The notes beneath the pieces were generated by a model, which saw only the letters and a program-made list of their open reading frames with translations, was not told the DNA's origin and did no database searches. Below, one piece after another: positions 16,569 to 24,257 of a DNA stretch of 40,925 bases. Within the stretch, counting starts at the first letter, position 1, and each line of letters begins with the position of its first letter. Position numbers and translations under genes: made by a program. The stretch comes from Caproicibacter fermentans (GTDB lineage: Bacteria; Bacillota; Clostridia; Oscillospirales; Acutalibacteraceae), in assembly GCF_009746625.1 (NCBI RefSeq), contig NZ_VWXL01000011.1, positions 1 through 40,925 of the forward strand, given 5' to 3'.

Positions 16569-16727
16569 TTACTTGGCCAATTTTTCTGCGAGGATGGAAA
16601 GCAGCCGAATCAGCTCACTTCTTTCCTTCGCCGTTTCATAAGCACCCAGAATCTTCTGCCATAAAAGTGCCTCGCTCTGCCTGTGTTCCTGCTGCGCCAG
16701 CTTACCATCCTCGGTCAGTGAGGCGCT
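16569..16727 (-). pseudogene. C-terminal remnant of a MarR-like regulator
   Basis: An open frame of about 50 residues (SLTEDGKLAQQEHR then a helix and SILAEKLAK) ending at 16569. The LTEDGK wing end and the following helix are typical of the end of MarR-family regulators. It is cut at about 16720, where the frame meets a stop and other DNA begins. It would have been the first gene of the SDR/hydrolase operon. Confidence 0.6.
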
Positions 16728-16941
16728 TTATTGCAGGCAGACTGCCCGGCAGCGAACCGAGTTTGTGGTGTCCAGCATTCTGGAAGCAAACCGGACAGAA
16801 TTACTGGAACAGGTCGTTCGGCAAACAATCCGGGAGGAACTCAAAAATGTTCAGCTGTCCGCCAAAACGGAGAAGCCGGAATCTGATGTCCATCTGACCG
16901 ATCTCCCCGACAGTCTAGTCCATGCGCTGGAGGATTTGTAA
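16720..16941 (+). pseudogene. C-terminal remnant of a ParR-like gene
   Basis: About 73 residues with no start codon: RQTARQRTEFVVSSILEANR, then RQTIREELKNV and an end LTDLPDSLVHALEDL. The helical segment and the acidic LPDSL...L end resemble ParR-like centromere-binding proteins that follow a ParM gene in clostridial elements. The N-terminus is missing at the junction with the MarR-like remnant, so the partition genes have been deleted. Confidence 0.5.
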
Positions 16942-17043
16942 CCAAGTAGGCACACTTTTGTCAGCTCCGCCATGACAAATGGCGAAAAGTATACCATCAT
17001 GGCTATCATTTTGAAAAATCAACGCGGAAAGGAAGCAGCATTC

Positions 17044-17226
17044 ATGAAAATGTCAACGATACAGATCCGGTATGACAGCGAAAAGCTGAACGCCCTGCGA
17101 AAATATAGGAACGAAGCGGAGCTTCGTGTCGGGTTGGAAGCTCACCTGCAGGAGCTCTATGAAAGGAATGTCCCAACAGAGCTTCGGAAGACTCCCGGCC
17201 GCCGGAATGAAAATGCCGCCGTGTGA
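17044..17226 (+). CDS. DUF6103-family small protein
   Basis: A 60-residue protein: MKMSTIQIRYDSEKLNALRK followed by a helix, LEAHLQELYERNVPTELRK and a charged tail. This is the pattern of DUF6103 proteins, found in Clostridia just upstream of mobilization genes. The ATG at 17044 has AAAGGAAG upstream; the longer in-frame start at 16972 has none. Role unknown. Confidence 0.7.
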   Translation: MKMSTIQIRYDSEKLNALRKYRNEAELRVGLEAHLQELYERNVPTELRKTPGRRNENAAV

Positions 17227-17229
17227 GGG

Positions 17230-17361
17230 ATGCGACGGGCCCACTATTTTTCTCTCTGCCGTTCGCGCCGTAGGAGCCATGGCATCCCGCTGAATGCGTA
17301 CTGCGACAACGTCCGGGCTGAGTTGGAGAATCTGGTGGGCCAAACGACACAGCAGATGTGA
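17230..17361 (+). CDS. Possible 43-residue protein after DUF6103
   Basis: An ATG at 17230, with GAGGG at -7, opens 43 codons (MRRAHYFSLCRSRRRSHG, then LNAYCDNVRAELENLVGQ) ending at 17361. It lies 3 nt after the DUF6103 stop. The basic start and helical end are plausible, but length and composition alone do not prove expression. Confidence 0.4.
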   Translation: MRRAHYFSLCRSRRRSHGIPLNAYCDNVRAELENLVGQTTQQM

Positions 17362-17753
17362 AAGCCCGCGTTGCCGCCTGTGTGCCCCTGTGCCGCGTTT
17401 TCCCCGCAGGTATGGCAGCGTTTTACACCATGAAGATGGTGCGCCCGTGTCGGAGCTGTGTGCGAAAGTACGGCAAGCACTGAGTTTTCCACCCAGTACA
17501 AAGTCAGAAGTGAACCATGGGATCGAAAATGATGCGGGTTAAAGAAGCGGGGTAGCAAAGCGCCCCCGTTTCGGCTTACACCGCCCCGCAACGCGGGTCG
17601 GGGACGTTTTTCACCGGGGTCGGATTCCTGCCCGTGGAGTCGCTTCCGGGGTTGTGAGAAAAGCGGAATGCCGAAAATACAAGCTGAATCAAGTATTTCA
17701 TAGGGGTTGCGACCGGAGTTGCGGCCCCTTTTCGCGTGAATGGAGGTTTTTGC
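17362..17753 (+). other. Second oriT-like region
   Basis: No gene is supported. Bases 17368-17401 repeat the block at 7818-7851 with three mismatches. GC-rich dyads follow at about 17580-17605, and AGCAAAGCG at 17554-17562 also occurs at 8028-8036. As in the first module, the region lies immediately upstream of relaxosome and relaxase genes, supporting an origin of transfer. Confidence 0.6.
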
Positions 17754-18167
17754 ATGCCGGAAGAAACAAAGAACAAAAAGAAGTTTCCGCTTTGGATGTA
17801 TCCGAAAAGCAGAAAGCTGGTTTCGGACTGGTATCGGCGGGATAACTGCCAGAGCCAGAGCGAATTTATTGAAAAGGCGATCAAATACTACTGTGGCTAC
17901 ATCTCCGCGGAGGAAGGCGTGCGCTATCTTCCTGCCGCAATCACCACGGCCATGACCGGCATGGTGGACGGCATGGAGAACCGCATGGCGCGTCTGATCT
18001 TCAAGCTGGCGGTGGAAATGAGCATGATGATGAATGTCCTTGCCTCCACCGCCGACGTGGACGAAGCCACCCTTCGCCGTCTGCGGGGCAAGTGCGTCGG
18101 CGACGTAAAGAAATCAGTCGGAGCCGTAACCTTCGAGGATGTAGCAAAATTCCAGAAGGGTGAATGA
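17754..18167 (+). CDS. Relaxosome accessory protein (MobP3/MobL-associated)
   Basis: A 137-residue protein. The N-terminus (KKFPLWMYPKSRKLVSDWYR, then CQSQSEFIEKAIKYYCGY) looks like a ribbon-helix-helix DNA-binding domain; a methionine-rich helical region follows. The ATG at 17754 is 9 nt from GGAGG. Its stop overlaps an ATG of the relaxase gene as ATGA. It probably binds the adjacent oriT and assists the relaxase. Confidence 0.75.
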   Translation: MPEETKNKKKFPLWMYPKSRKLVSDWYRRDNCQSQSEFIEKAIKYYCGYISAEEGVRYLPAAITTAMTGMVDGMENRMARLIFKLAVEMSMMMNVLASTADVDEATLRRLRGKCVGDVKKSVGAVTFEDVAKFQKGE

Positions 18168-18169
18168 TT

Positions 18170-19909
18170 ATGCCCCGGATTATCTTCAAGTGCCGGTATC
18201 TGAAAAACGCGGCTGCGCACGCGGAAAATCTCGTGACCTACGTGGCGACGCGGGAAGGCGTTGAGAAAATCCCGCGAAACTGGCGGAGCCTCCCCGCCAC
18301 AGAAAAACAGAAGCAGCTCATTGCGGACATCCTCGCGCGGTTTCCCGATTCCGACCGGCTGTTTGAATACGAGGACTATCAAAACAGCCCGACCGCGGGA
18401 AACGCCTCAGAGCTGATCTTGGCGGCGCTGGATCAGAATCTTGATCAGCCGTCGCACCAAGAGGTCTACGTCAATTATATTGCCACCCGCCCCCGCGCCG
18501 AAAAGCTTGGCGCCCACGGCCTGTTTTCCGATGAAAATACGCCGCTGGTGCTGTCGCGGGTGGCGGAGGAAGCAGCCCAGCACACGGGCAACATCTGGAC
18601 GCCGATCATCTCTCTGCGGCGTGAGGACGCCGCCCGTCTCGGCTATGACAACGCCGTCGCGTGGATGGCACTCCTTCGGAAGCAGCGGAACATATTCGCG
18701 GAGCAGATGAAGATCGCGCCGGAAAATCTCCGCTGGTACGCCGCTTTTCACAACGAGGGTCATCACCCGCACTGCCACATGATCGTCTATTCCGCCGATC
18801 CCCGCGAGGGCTATGTCACCAAACCGGCCATCGAGAAGATGCGGAGCGGCCTCGCGCGGGAAATCTTCCAGCAGGATCTGCTCCAGATTTACTCCGAGCA
18901 GACGGAGCGGCGGGATTCCCTGACCACCGAGAGCCGGGATACCCTGCGGGAGCTGCTGGAGCAGATGAAAAACGGAACCTGCGCAAACCCGGTCATTGAG
19001 GATCTGATATCCCGGCTGGCGGAGCGGCTGAAATACACGGCCGGGAAAAAACAGTACGGCTACCTGAAGGCCCCGCTCAAGGAGATGGTCAATCAAATTG
19101 TGGATGAGCTGGCGAAGGACGAACGGGTGGCGGCGGCCTATGCCGAATGGCAGGAACTACGTAACGAGGTTTTGCACACCTATAAGGACCATCTGCCTGA
19201 ACCCCAGCCGCTTTCTCAGCAGAAGGAATTCAAGCAGATTAAAAACATGGTGATTGCAGAAGCGGTCAGTCTCGGCAGTCACCACTTTATATTTGAGGGC
19301 GATGAGGATGCGGAAGCTGCTTTTGAGGAAGAGCATTTCGAAGATTACGCAGATACCAGTGATCCACAAACGGAAAAACATACCCATGAAGACGATACAT
19401 CGACGGTGAATCCTCCAAATGAGATAGAGCGTCTACAAAAGCTGGCGGCGCAAGGAAATTCATTTGCACAGTATCGGCTTGGAAAGCTCTATCTGCTGGG
19501 CGAAGACGTTCTAAAAGATGTGGGTTCCGCTATCCGGTGGCTGACTGCCTCCGCGGAACAGGGCAATCAGTACGCTCAATATGCGCTTGGCAAGCTCTAT
19601 CTGGCGGGACGCGACGTCCCACGCGACCGGGAAGCCGCTATTCGCTGGCTGACGCGATCTGCGAAGCAGGGCAACATTTACGCGCGGTTTTTTCTCGATC
19701 ATCCGGACTCCTTCCGAGATCCGTCGCTTTCCCTCGCAGCGACAAGGCTCCTGCACCATCTGAGCCATATTTTCCGGGAGGAACAGGATCGGCTTCCCGG
19801 AGGTCCGCGCATGCAGGTGGAAAGCAAGCTGCGGCGGAAAATCCGGCAGAAAAAGATCGCCCAGGGTCACGCTCCGGACGATCATGAGCAGAAGTTTACT
19901 ACTTACTAA
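18170..19909 (+). CDS. MobP3/MobL-type relaxase with C-terminal Sel1 repeats
   Basis: A 579-residue relaxase. The N-terminus PRIIFKCRYLKNAAAHAENL and the HUH motif NEGHHPHCHMIVYS mark the nuclease domain (about 1-260). A linker rich in acidic residues is followed by two to three Sel1-type repeats (LQKLAAQGNSFAQYRLGKLY, LLGEDV; a second copy with QYAQYALGKLYLAGRDV), then a basic tail. Sel1/TPR repeats mediate protein contacts, perhaps with a coupling protein. Start 18170 fits the AGAAGGG site better than the ATG at 18164. It should nick the oriT-like region at 17362-17753. Confidence 0.88.
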   Translation: MPRIIFKCRYLKNAAAHAENLVTYVATREGVEKIPRNWRSLPATEKQKQLIADILARFPDSDRLFEYEDYQNSPTAGNASELILAALDQNLDQPSHQEVYVNYIATRPRAEKLGAHGLFSDENTPLVLSRVAEEAAQHTGNIWTPIISLRREDAARLGYDNAVAWMALLRKQRNIFAEQMKIAPENLRWYAAFHNEGHHPHCHMIVYSADPREGYVTKPAIEKMRSGLAREIFQQDLLQIYSEQTERRDSLTTESRDTLRELLEQMKNGTCANPVIEDLISRLAERLKYTAGKKQYGYLKAPLKEMVNQIVDELAKDERVAAAYAEWQELRNEVLHTYKDHLPEPQPLSQQKEFKQIKNMVIAEAVSLGSHHFIFEGDEDAEAAFEEEHFEDYADTSDPQTEKHTHEDDTSTVNPPNEIERLQKLAAQGNSFAQYRLGKLYLLGEDVLKDVGSAIRWLTASAEQGNQYAQYALGKLYLAGRDVPRDREAAIRWLTRSAKQGNIYARFFLDHPDSFRDPSLSLAATRLLHHLSHIFREEQDRLPGGPRMQVESKLRRKIRQKKIAQGHAPDDHEQKFTTY

Positions 19910-19925
19910 ACAGGAGGGGATTCTC

Positions 19926-20072
19926 ATGCACAGGTCGTTTGAAAAAACACGGCGAGAAAAAGAAAACCTGATCATAAAACAGAAGCAGCTCAGTAAGCCG
20001 CCCGTTCACCAGCGGGTGGCCTTTTTCTGCGCCCGGCACGGGCACATGCGCTGCGGAAAGCGCAGGCACTGA
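19926..20072 (+). CDS. Small basic protein between relaxase and primase
   Basis: 48 residues, strongly basic, ending FFCARHGHMRCGKRRH with two Cys and several His, which might bind a metal. A good GGAGG lies 9 nt before the ATG, and the next gene starts 19 nt later with its own AAAGGAGGG. I do not recognise a family. Confidence 0.5.
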   Translation: MHRSFEKTRREKENLIIKQKQLSKPPVHQRVAFFCARHGHMRCGKRRH

Positions 20073-20090
20073 CAAAGGAGGGTTTCCGGT

Positions 20091-20497
20091 ATGGAGTATG
20101 TGTATTTTACAGACGAGCAGAAGCAGCGTGCCAACTCTGTGGATCTGGTGGATCTTCTCCAGCGACAGGGCGAAAAACTCGTCCGCTCCGGACATGAGTG
20201 GCGATGGAAACGCTATGACAGCGTTACCGTCCGCGGAAACGAATGGTTCCGGCACAGCCGCAAGGAGGGCGGCCACGCCATCGACTTTGTGCAGGAGTTC
20301 TACGACATGAGCTTTCCCGAAGCGGTGCAGTGGCTCCTGGGCGGCGAGAGCGGCGTGGAATGGAACCAGACGGACAAGAATGCCCCGGCACCGAAAAAGG
20401 AGTTCGCTCTTCCGGCGCAGAATCCCGACATGCGGCGGGTGTTCGCCTATCTCATCAAGCAGCGCTTTATTGACCGCGAGGTGCTGTCGCAGATGAC
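20091..20497 (+). pseudogene. DNA primase (CHC2-type zinc finger) truncated at a junction
   Basis: The N-terminal 136 residues of an element primase: VDLVDLLQRQGEKLVRSGHE, a CHC2-like core (FRHSRKEGGHAIDFVQEFY, FPEAVQWLLGG) and the start of a DUF3991-like region (FIDREVLSQM). At about 20497 the sequence runs into the reverse-oriented helicase gene; the frame ends at 20534 after about 11 foreign residues. The TOPRIM part is missing and is not found elsewhere in the window. Confidence 0.8.
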
Positions 20498-21616
20498 ACT
20501 TGGCTGTTCTACGCTATCTCCCGCCTTTGACTGATACCCCAACTCGGCATACCCTCGTAAGCGCTTATGATACATCCGTTCCAGCACTTTGACACGAACG
20601 TCAACGTAATCGTAGATGCGTACCTCACATTTTCCAGCAAAATCCCTATGTAATCTGCCGGCATACTGAGCCAAAGTCCCGCGCCATGCGATGGGCATGG
20701 TAAGAAACAGTGTATCCAAGCGTGGCTCATCGAAGCCTTCACCAATATATTTTCCAGTGGCAACAACAATGAGAGGCTGATCCGGCGGTATTGCTTTCAG
20801 CGCTTCCAGCTTTTCGCGCTTTATCTTTTGTCCATCACTTCCGGAAAGCAGGAAGACATTGACACAGGCCGTTCCCAACAGTTTTGCCAGCAGAACGGCA
20901 TGTTCTCTACGTTCTGTGAGAACAAGTGGCGAACGGCCCTCGTTCAATGCGGATATTACATCCTTTACAATAAAACGATTGCGCATATCATCGTCAGTCA
21001 GTTTTGAACAGACCTCCTGAATGGTCAGTTCCGTAGCATTCGGGATGCAGGTCGGTATAAAGCGTGGAAGAATAAAATGCCCAAAATCACTTTTTTTTGC
21101 TTGTTCCTTGGCGTCTACACGGTAGCGTATGGAACCGCACTGCATAAAAATAATGGGCTGGTGCCCGTCAGCACGAATCGGTGTAGCGGTGAGTCCATAA
21201 ACATTTTTCGCTACGACAGCAGACAAAACTTTTTCGAAGCTTACTGCAGAAACATGATGGCATTCATCGCAAATGACCATCCCATAGTCCCGTACAAGCT
21301 CCTTTACTGCATCTCCGTCGGTTAGTGACTGCATTGTGGCGATGTCTACGATACCATTCAAAGTGTTTTTTCCAGCACCAAGCTGGCCGATCTTGCGGAA
21401 TGCTGCCAGACGCTTGATCCTATTCAGTGCCGCATTGGACATTCCTTCTTTCTTAATGTAGATTCCATCTGCCAGTGTAAGTTCGACTGAGTCGGGAAAA
21501 TCCGTCCGTCCAAGTTCTGCAGGTTTGGAATGTTTCCACGGTGTTTCATCTTCACCGGAATTCGCCAACTCACCGAGTTCTCCGCTATGGCAAATAGTAC
21601 TTATCAGTTCGTCCAA
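20447..21616 (-). pseudogene. Superfamily 2 helicase part of a TOTE-type protein, damaged
   Basis: A minus-strand frame of 389 residues starting at TTG. It has the DECHH box (MVICDECHHVSAVSFE), motif III (GLTATPIRADG), and C-terminal RecA motifs (LVLTERREHA, VVATGKYIGEGFDEPRLDTL, QYAGRLHR). The usual motif I segment is absent: LNRIKRLAAF is joined directly to GQLGAGKNTLNG at about 21395, where relatives carry well over 100 residues including the Walker A. The last residues (after about 20497) come from the inverted primase gene. It is the second half of a protein whose first half is at 21621-22517; a one-base shift separates them. Helicase activity is very unlikely. Confidence 0.85.
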
Positions 21617-21620
21617 TTGT

Positions 21621-22517
21621 TCAAGGGGTCAATCTTTTCACACAGGATAAAAAAGCCCATTGATCCGGCCAGGGGTCAAAGTGATCGTTAACAAAAACAC
21701 TGTTTCCCGCCCGGCGTGCCATACCCTGAAGGGGAAGAGCAATCAAATTACCAAATCCACCCTTTGGCAGGGTATCCTGATTGGGAAACAGCCTGTCATA
21801 GGATTCCATTTTCAAGGTGGCATGACGCTCCATGGCACGGGAGAGCAGGCCGCTTCCCAGTTTTCTAGCCTTAGCGGCTTCCACGGGCTCAGAAAAGAAA
21901 AACCACACATGCCCACCATTTCCCGAACGTGATCGTTCAACTGCCGGTGTAAGGCCGAAATCTCTGCATGTCCCGAGGAACGCCGACACATCTTTCTGCC
22001 AACCTTCATCGTCGAAGTCTATCGCAAGAATACATGTTGTTTCATCCTGGAGCATAGGGAACAAACCAACTACATCTCGGGCATATTCGTCTTTGCCTTC
22101 CAGATGTCGGTAAATCACGCTGCCTGTTAGTGGCAAAAAAGCACGGTTTGGGCAACGCCCGCAAGGGGTTGCTCTTTTGTCACATAGACCCCGCTGCCAT
22201 TCATTTTTGCAAGCGGGCGAATATCCTGCCTGTCCGGTTTTTAAATTATACCAACGTTTGGCATAAACATCACCGCGTCCGCAGAATAGAGAGCGAAACA
22301 ATGAAATCTTCTCACTGGAAGAGCTTTTGTTCTTGACTTTTGCATCTGAAAAAGAAAACATTGCATTTTCTTCGTGTGTTTCCCATACATCAGAATGACA
22401 AGCAAGCTTTGCTCCACTTTCGCTTTGACATATTACAATCTCGTCTTCACAGCCAATCATTTTGAGCGATTCCAGCCATGTATAGCGATGCCCATCTATA
22501 ACTGCCGTATGCCTCAT
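21621..22517 (-). CDS. TOTE-type archaeo-eukaryotic primase domain protein
   Basis: 298 residues matching the primase domain of TOTE conflict-system proteins: a cysteine-rich zinc-binding part (YSPACKNEWQRGLC, ATPCGRCPNRAF), then IYRHLEGKDEYARDVVGLFP, metal-binding acids in ILAIDFDDEGW, SRSGNGGHVWFFF and YDRLFPNQD with PKGGFGNLIALPLQ. Such proteins normally continue into a superfamily 2 helicase. Here the frame stops at TGA right after VKRLTP; dropping one T restores EQLDELIS of the next frame. Its ATG overlaps the stop of the AlbA-domain gene as ATGA. The primase domain itself looks complete. These systems are proposed defence or conflict modules. Confidence 0.82.
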   Translation of the reverse strand: MRHTAVIDGHRYTWLESLKMIGCEDEIVICQSESGAKLACHSDVWETHEENAMFSFSDAKVKNKSSSSEKISLFRSLFCGRGDVYAKRWYNLKTGQAGYSPACKNEWQRGLCDKRATPCGRCPNRAFLPLTGSVIYRHLEGKDEYARDVVGLFPMLQDETTCILAIDFDDEGWQKDVSAFLGTCRDFGLTPAVERSRSGNGGHVWFFFSEPVEAAKARKLGSGLLSRAMERHATLKMESYDRLFPNQDTLPKGGFGNLIALPLQGMARRAGNSVFVNDHFDPWPDQWAFLSCVKRLTP

Positions 22518-23815
22518 TTCAGAGAATACCTCGTCAGTTTTCCGCTGCCAATCTTTACTATTGTTCCCAGTTCCATCATTTCTTTTAAAAGGGTAGAAGT
22601 CCTGGTTGTTCCGAGATTCAGGAGAGTTTCTAGCTCTTTTCTGGTAGCACTCTTATGCTGGCTGAGATACGCCTCTATCATCTGGTAGGTAGGCTGAGTC
22701 GCAGAGATATTTTCCGCAAAAGATACTGCTTCGTTATTGCGGTTTGGCAGAACAACACGGAATGCTCCGTCCACATTTTCAAACACAGGCTTTTTTGCAG
22801 CTTGGGAATAGCTGCTCATAATTTTACCGATTCCCGTCCCATATGCCTCGATTAGCCGCATTCTGTAAAAGAGTGCTGCGAGCTTTTCATTTCTTGGCTG
22901 AGATGCCCCCAGCATAACGGCTTCGAGAGAAAGCCCTGAAACAAGGCCGCCTAGGGAAATAAACTCTACTTTGTCGGTGTAAACATTTACAAAAGTGCTG
23001 CCGCTGAAGCTATAATCGCGATGGACGATGGCGTTAAGCAGAGTTTCACGAATGGCTTCTGTAGGATAATCACGCTCATCGTTCCGTATCAGGCCCTGAA
23101 AAGTGGCCTTTGTTTCATTGTAAAAATCAATCGCACGATAAGTATCTTCGAGCTGCTTGAGCAGCGACCCGGAAAACTCCTTTCTGTCCCTGAATACAAG
23201 CTTGTCTGTTCCCTGAAAAACAGCCAGTTTAACAGAATGCTTACACTGATCAGAAAGCAGAAGCCCCAGATTGGTATAGATCCCGTCACTTGTCATGATT
23301 CCGATGTTTTTTTGTTGTACCGCGCCAAAGTCTATTTTGCGCGAGGCAAATTCCTTTTTAAGATATGTGAAGGACAATTCCTGTATCAGAGATCTGTTGT
23401 TCTCGAAAGAATCTCCGTCTGTCTCTTTAATCATTCTCCGTATCGCATCTTCCGAAGCCGGTACAGACGCCGTGCCTTGGCGCACATATACGCCGGATGG
23501 TTTCATGCCCTTATCTCTGAGATAATAAGGCCGCTTTGTACCGCGAGACACTTCAATTTTCACGGCGGCTTTCCCATCTTCACTTACAAAAGAAAGCTGC
23601 GTAAATAAAGTAATGTCGGGGCTGATTCCATCTCGAATGGCATTGGATGCCTGCTGCATGACAAAGTCGCTATTTTCCAGCCCTACGAATTGCCCATTAT
23701 CGCGGATGCCTATATAGACCGTCCCACCATCTGAATTTGCAAAGGCGACAACTTCCTTCTTGATTTCCGGAACAAATATCTCTTTAAACTCAATTTGTTC
23801 AGTTTCGTGAATCAT
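22514..23815 (-). CDS. AlbA_2/Schlafen-domain ATP-binding regulator-like protein
   Basis: A 433-residue protein. The N-terminal AlbA_2 domain has EFKEIFVPEIKKEVVAFANS and GGTVYIGIRDNGQFVGLEN; the middle carries an HATPase-like domain (EAIRETLLNAIVHRDYSFSG, later AYGTGIGKIMSSY); the end is a winged helix (KSATRKELETLLNLGTTRTS). This architecture is common in Firmicutes and is often called a helix-turn-helix or ATP-binding protein. It is the first gene of a coupled operon with the primase-helicase. The winged helix and the dyad at its promoter suggest that it may control the operon. Confidence 0.85.
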   Translation of the reverse strand: MIHETEQIEFKEIFVPEIKKEVVAFANSDGGTVYIGIRDNGQFVGLENSDFVMQQASNAIRDGISPDITLFTQLSFVSEDGKAAVKIEVSRGTKRPYYLRDKGMKPSGVYVRQGTASVPASEDAIRRMIKETDGDSFENNRSLIQELSFTYLKKEFASRKIDFGAVQQKNIGIMTSDGIYTNLGLLLSDQCKHSVKLAVFQGTDKLVFRDRKEFSGSLLKQLEDTYRAIDFYNETKATFQGLIRNDERDYPTEAIRETLLNAIVHRDYSFSGSTFVNVYTDKVEFISLGGLVSGLSLEAVMLGASQPRNEKLAALFYRMRLIEAYGTGIGKIMSSYSQAAKKPVFENVDGAFRVVLPNRNNEAVSFAENISATQPTYQMIEAYLSQHKSATRKELETLLNLGTTRTSTLLKEMMELGTIVKIGSGKLTRYSLK

Positions 23816-23832
23816 TTTATGACACCTCCGAT

Positions 23833-23903
23833 CAGCATTCTTTCATACTTTCATTCTTTCACTGATAGTAACACAGTGAGTGAAAGAAAGCAATAGAATG
23901 CTG
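23833..23903 (-). promoter_or_regulatory. Promoter of the AlbA/primase operon inside a 71-bp dyad
   Basis: Minus-strand TTGCTT (23888-23893) and TACTAT (23865-23870) are 17 nt apart. Outer arms CAGCATTCT (23833-23841) and AGAATGCTG (23895-23903) are perfectly complementary; imperfect inner arms of about 17 nt (CTTTCATTCTTTCACTG / CAGTGAGTGAAAGAAAG) contain repeated TGAAAG units. The dyad covers -35, -10 and the start point, so tight repression is likely. Confidence 0.75.
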
Positions 23904-24177
23904 TCGAAATGTGAATCTCCATCAATAAATTTCTCTCCTATAATAAAACAAGCAAAGCCCAGCAAACAATGTTATCCGCAATCGAGAACTGATTTATGAA
24001 GTTTTGCGGATATAAACCGCAAAAGTCAGTTTGACGAAGATGGATAAAAGGCCGAAGTCCTCCAATATCAAGAGACACAATCATTTTTATCAGGCAGAAG
24101 AAAATCCTGATTTTTCAAATGTCAATTATCGCATTCTGGTCGAAAATAACCCGTGCAGGTTTGTACCGTTTGACACC

Positions 24178-24239
24178 TGGCTTTCTCCGTCCGAGTGTGG
24201 TATTGTGTGTACTGCCGACGGCAGTACCGGAGAAAGCCA
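24178..24239. repeat. Nested inverted repeats upstream of the integrase gene
   Basis: Outer 12-bp arms at 24178-24189 and 24228-24239 (TGGCTTTCTCCG / its complement) enclose a perfect 9-bp palindrome at 24209-24227 (GTACTGCCG-A-CGGCAGTAC). The ribosome-binding site of the integrase follows at once (GAAAGGAG). It could be a recombinase or repressor site or an RNA hairpin. The rest of 23904-24257 holds no supported gene. Confidence 0.65.
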
Positions 24240-24257
24240 CGCGAAAGGAGAACGGAA

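Noticed and set aside
23833-23903. TGAAAG repeats, considered as a CRISPR remnant
   Set aside because: Units are only 6-8 bp, have no spacers and are arranged as a dyad around a promoter.
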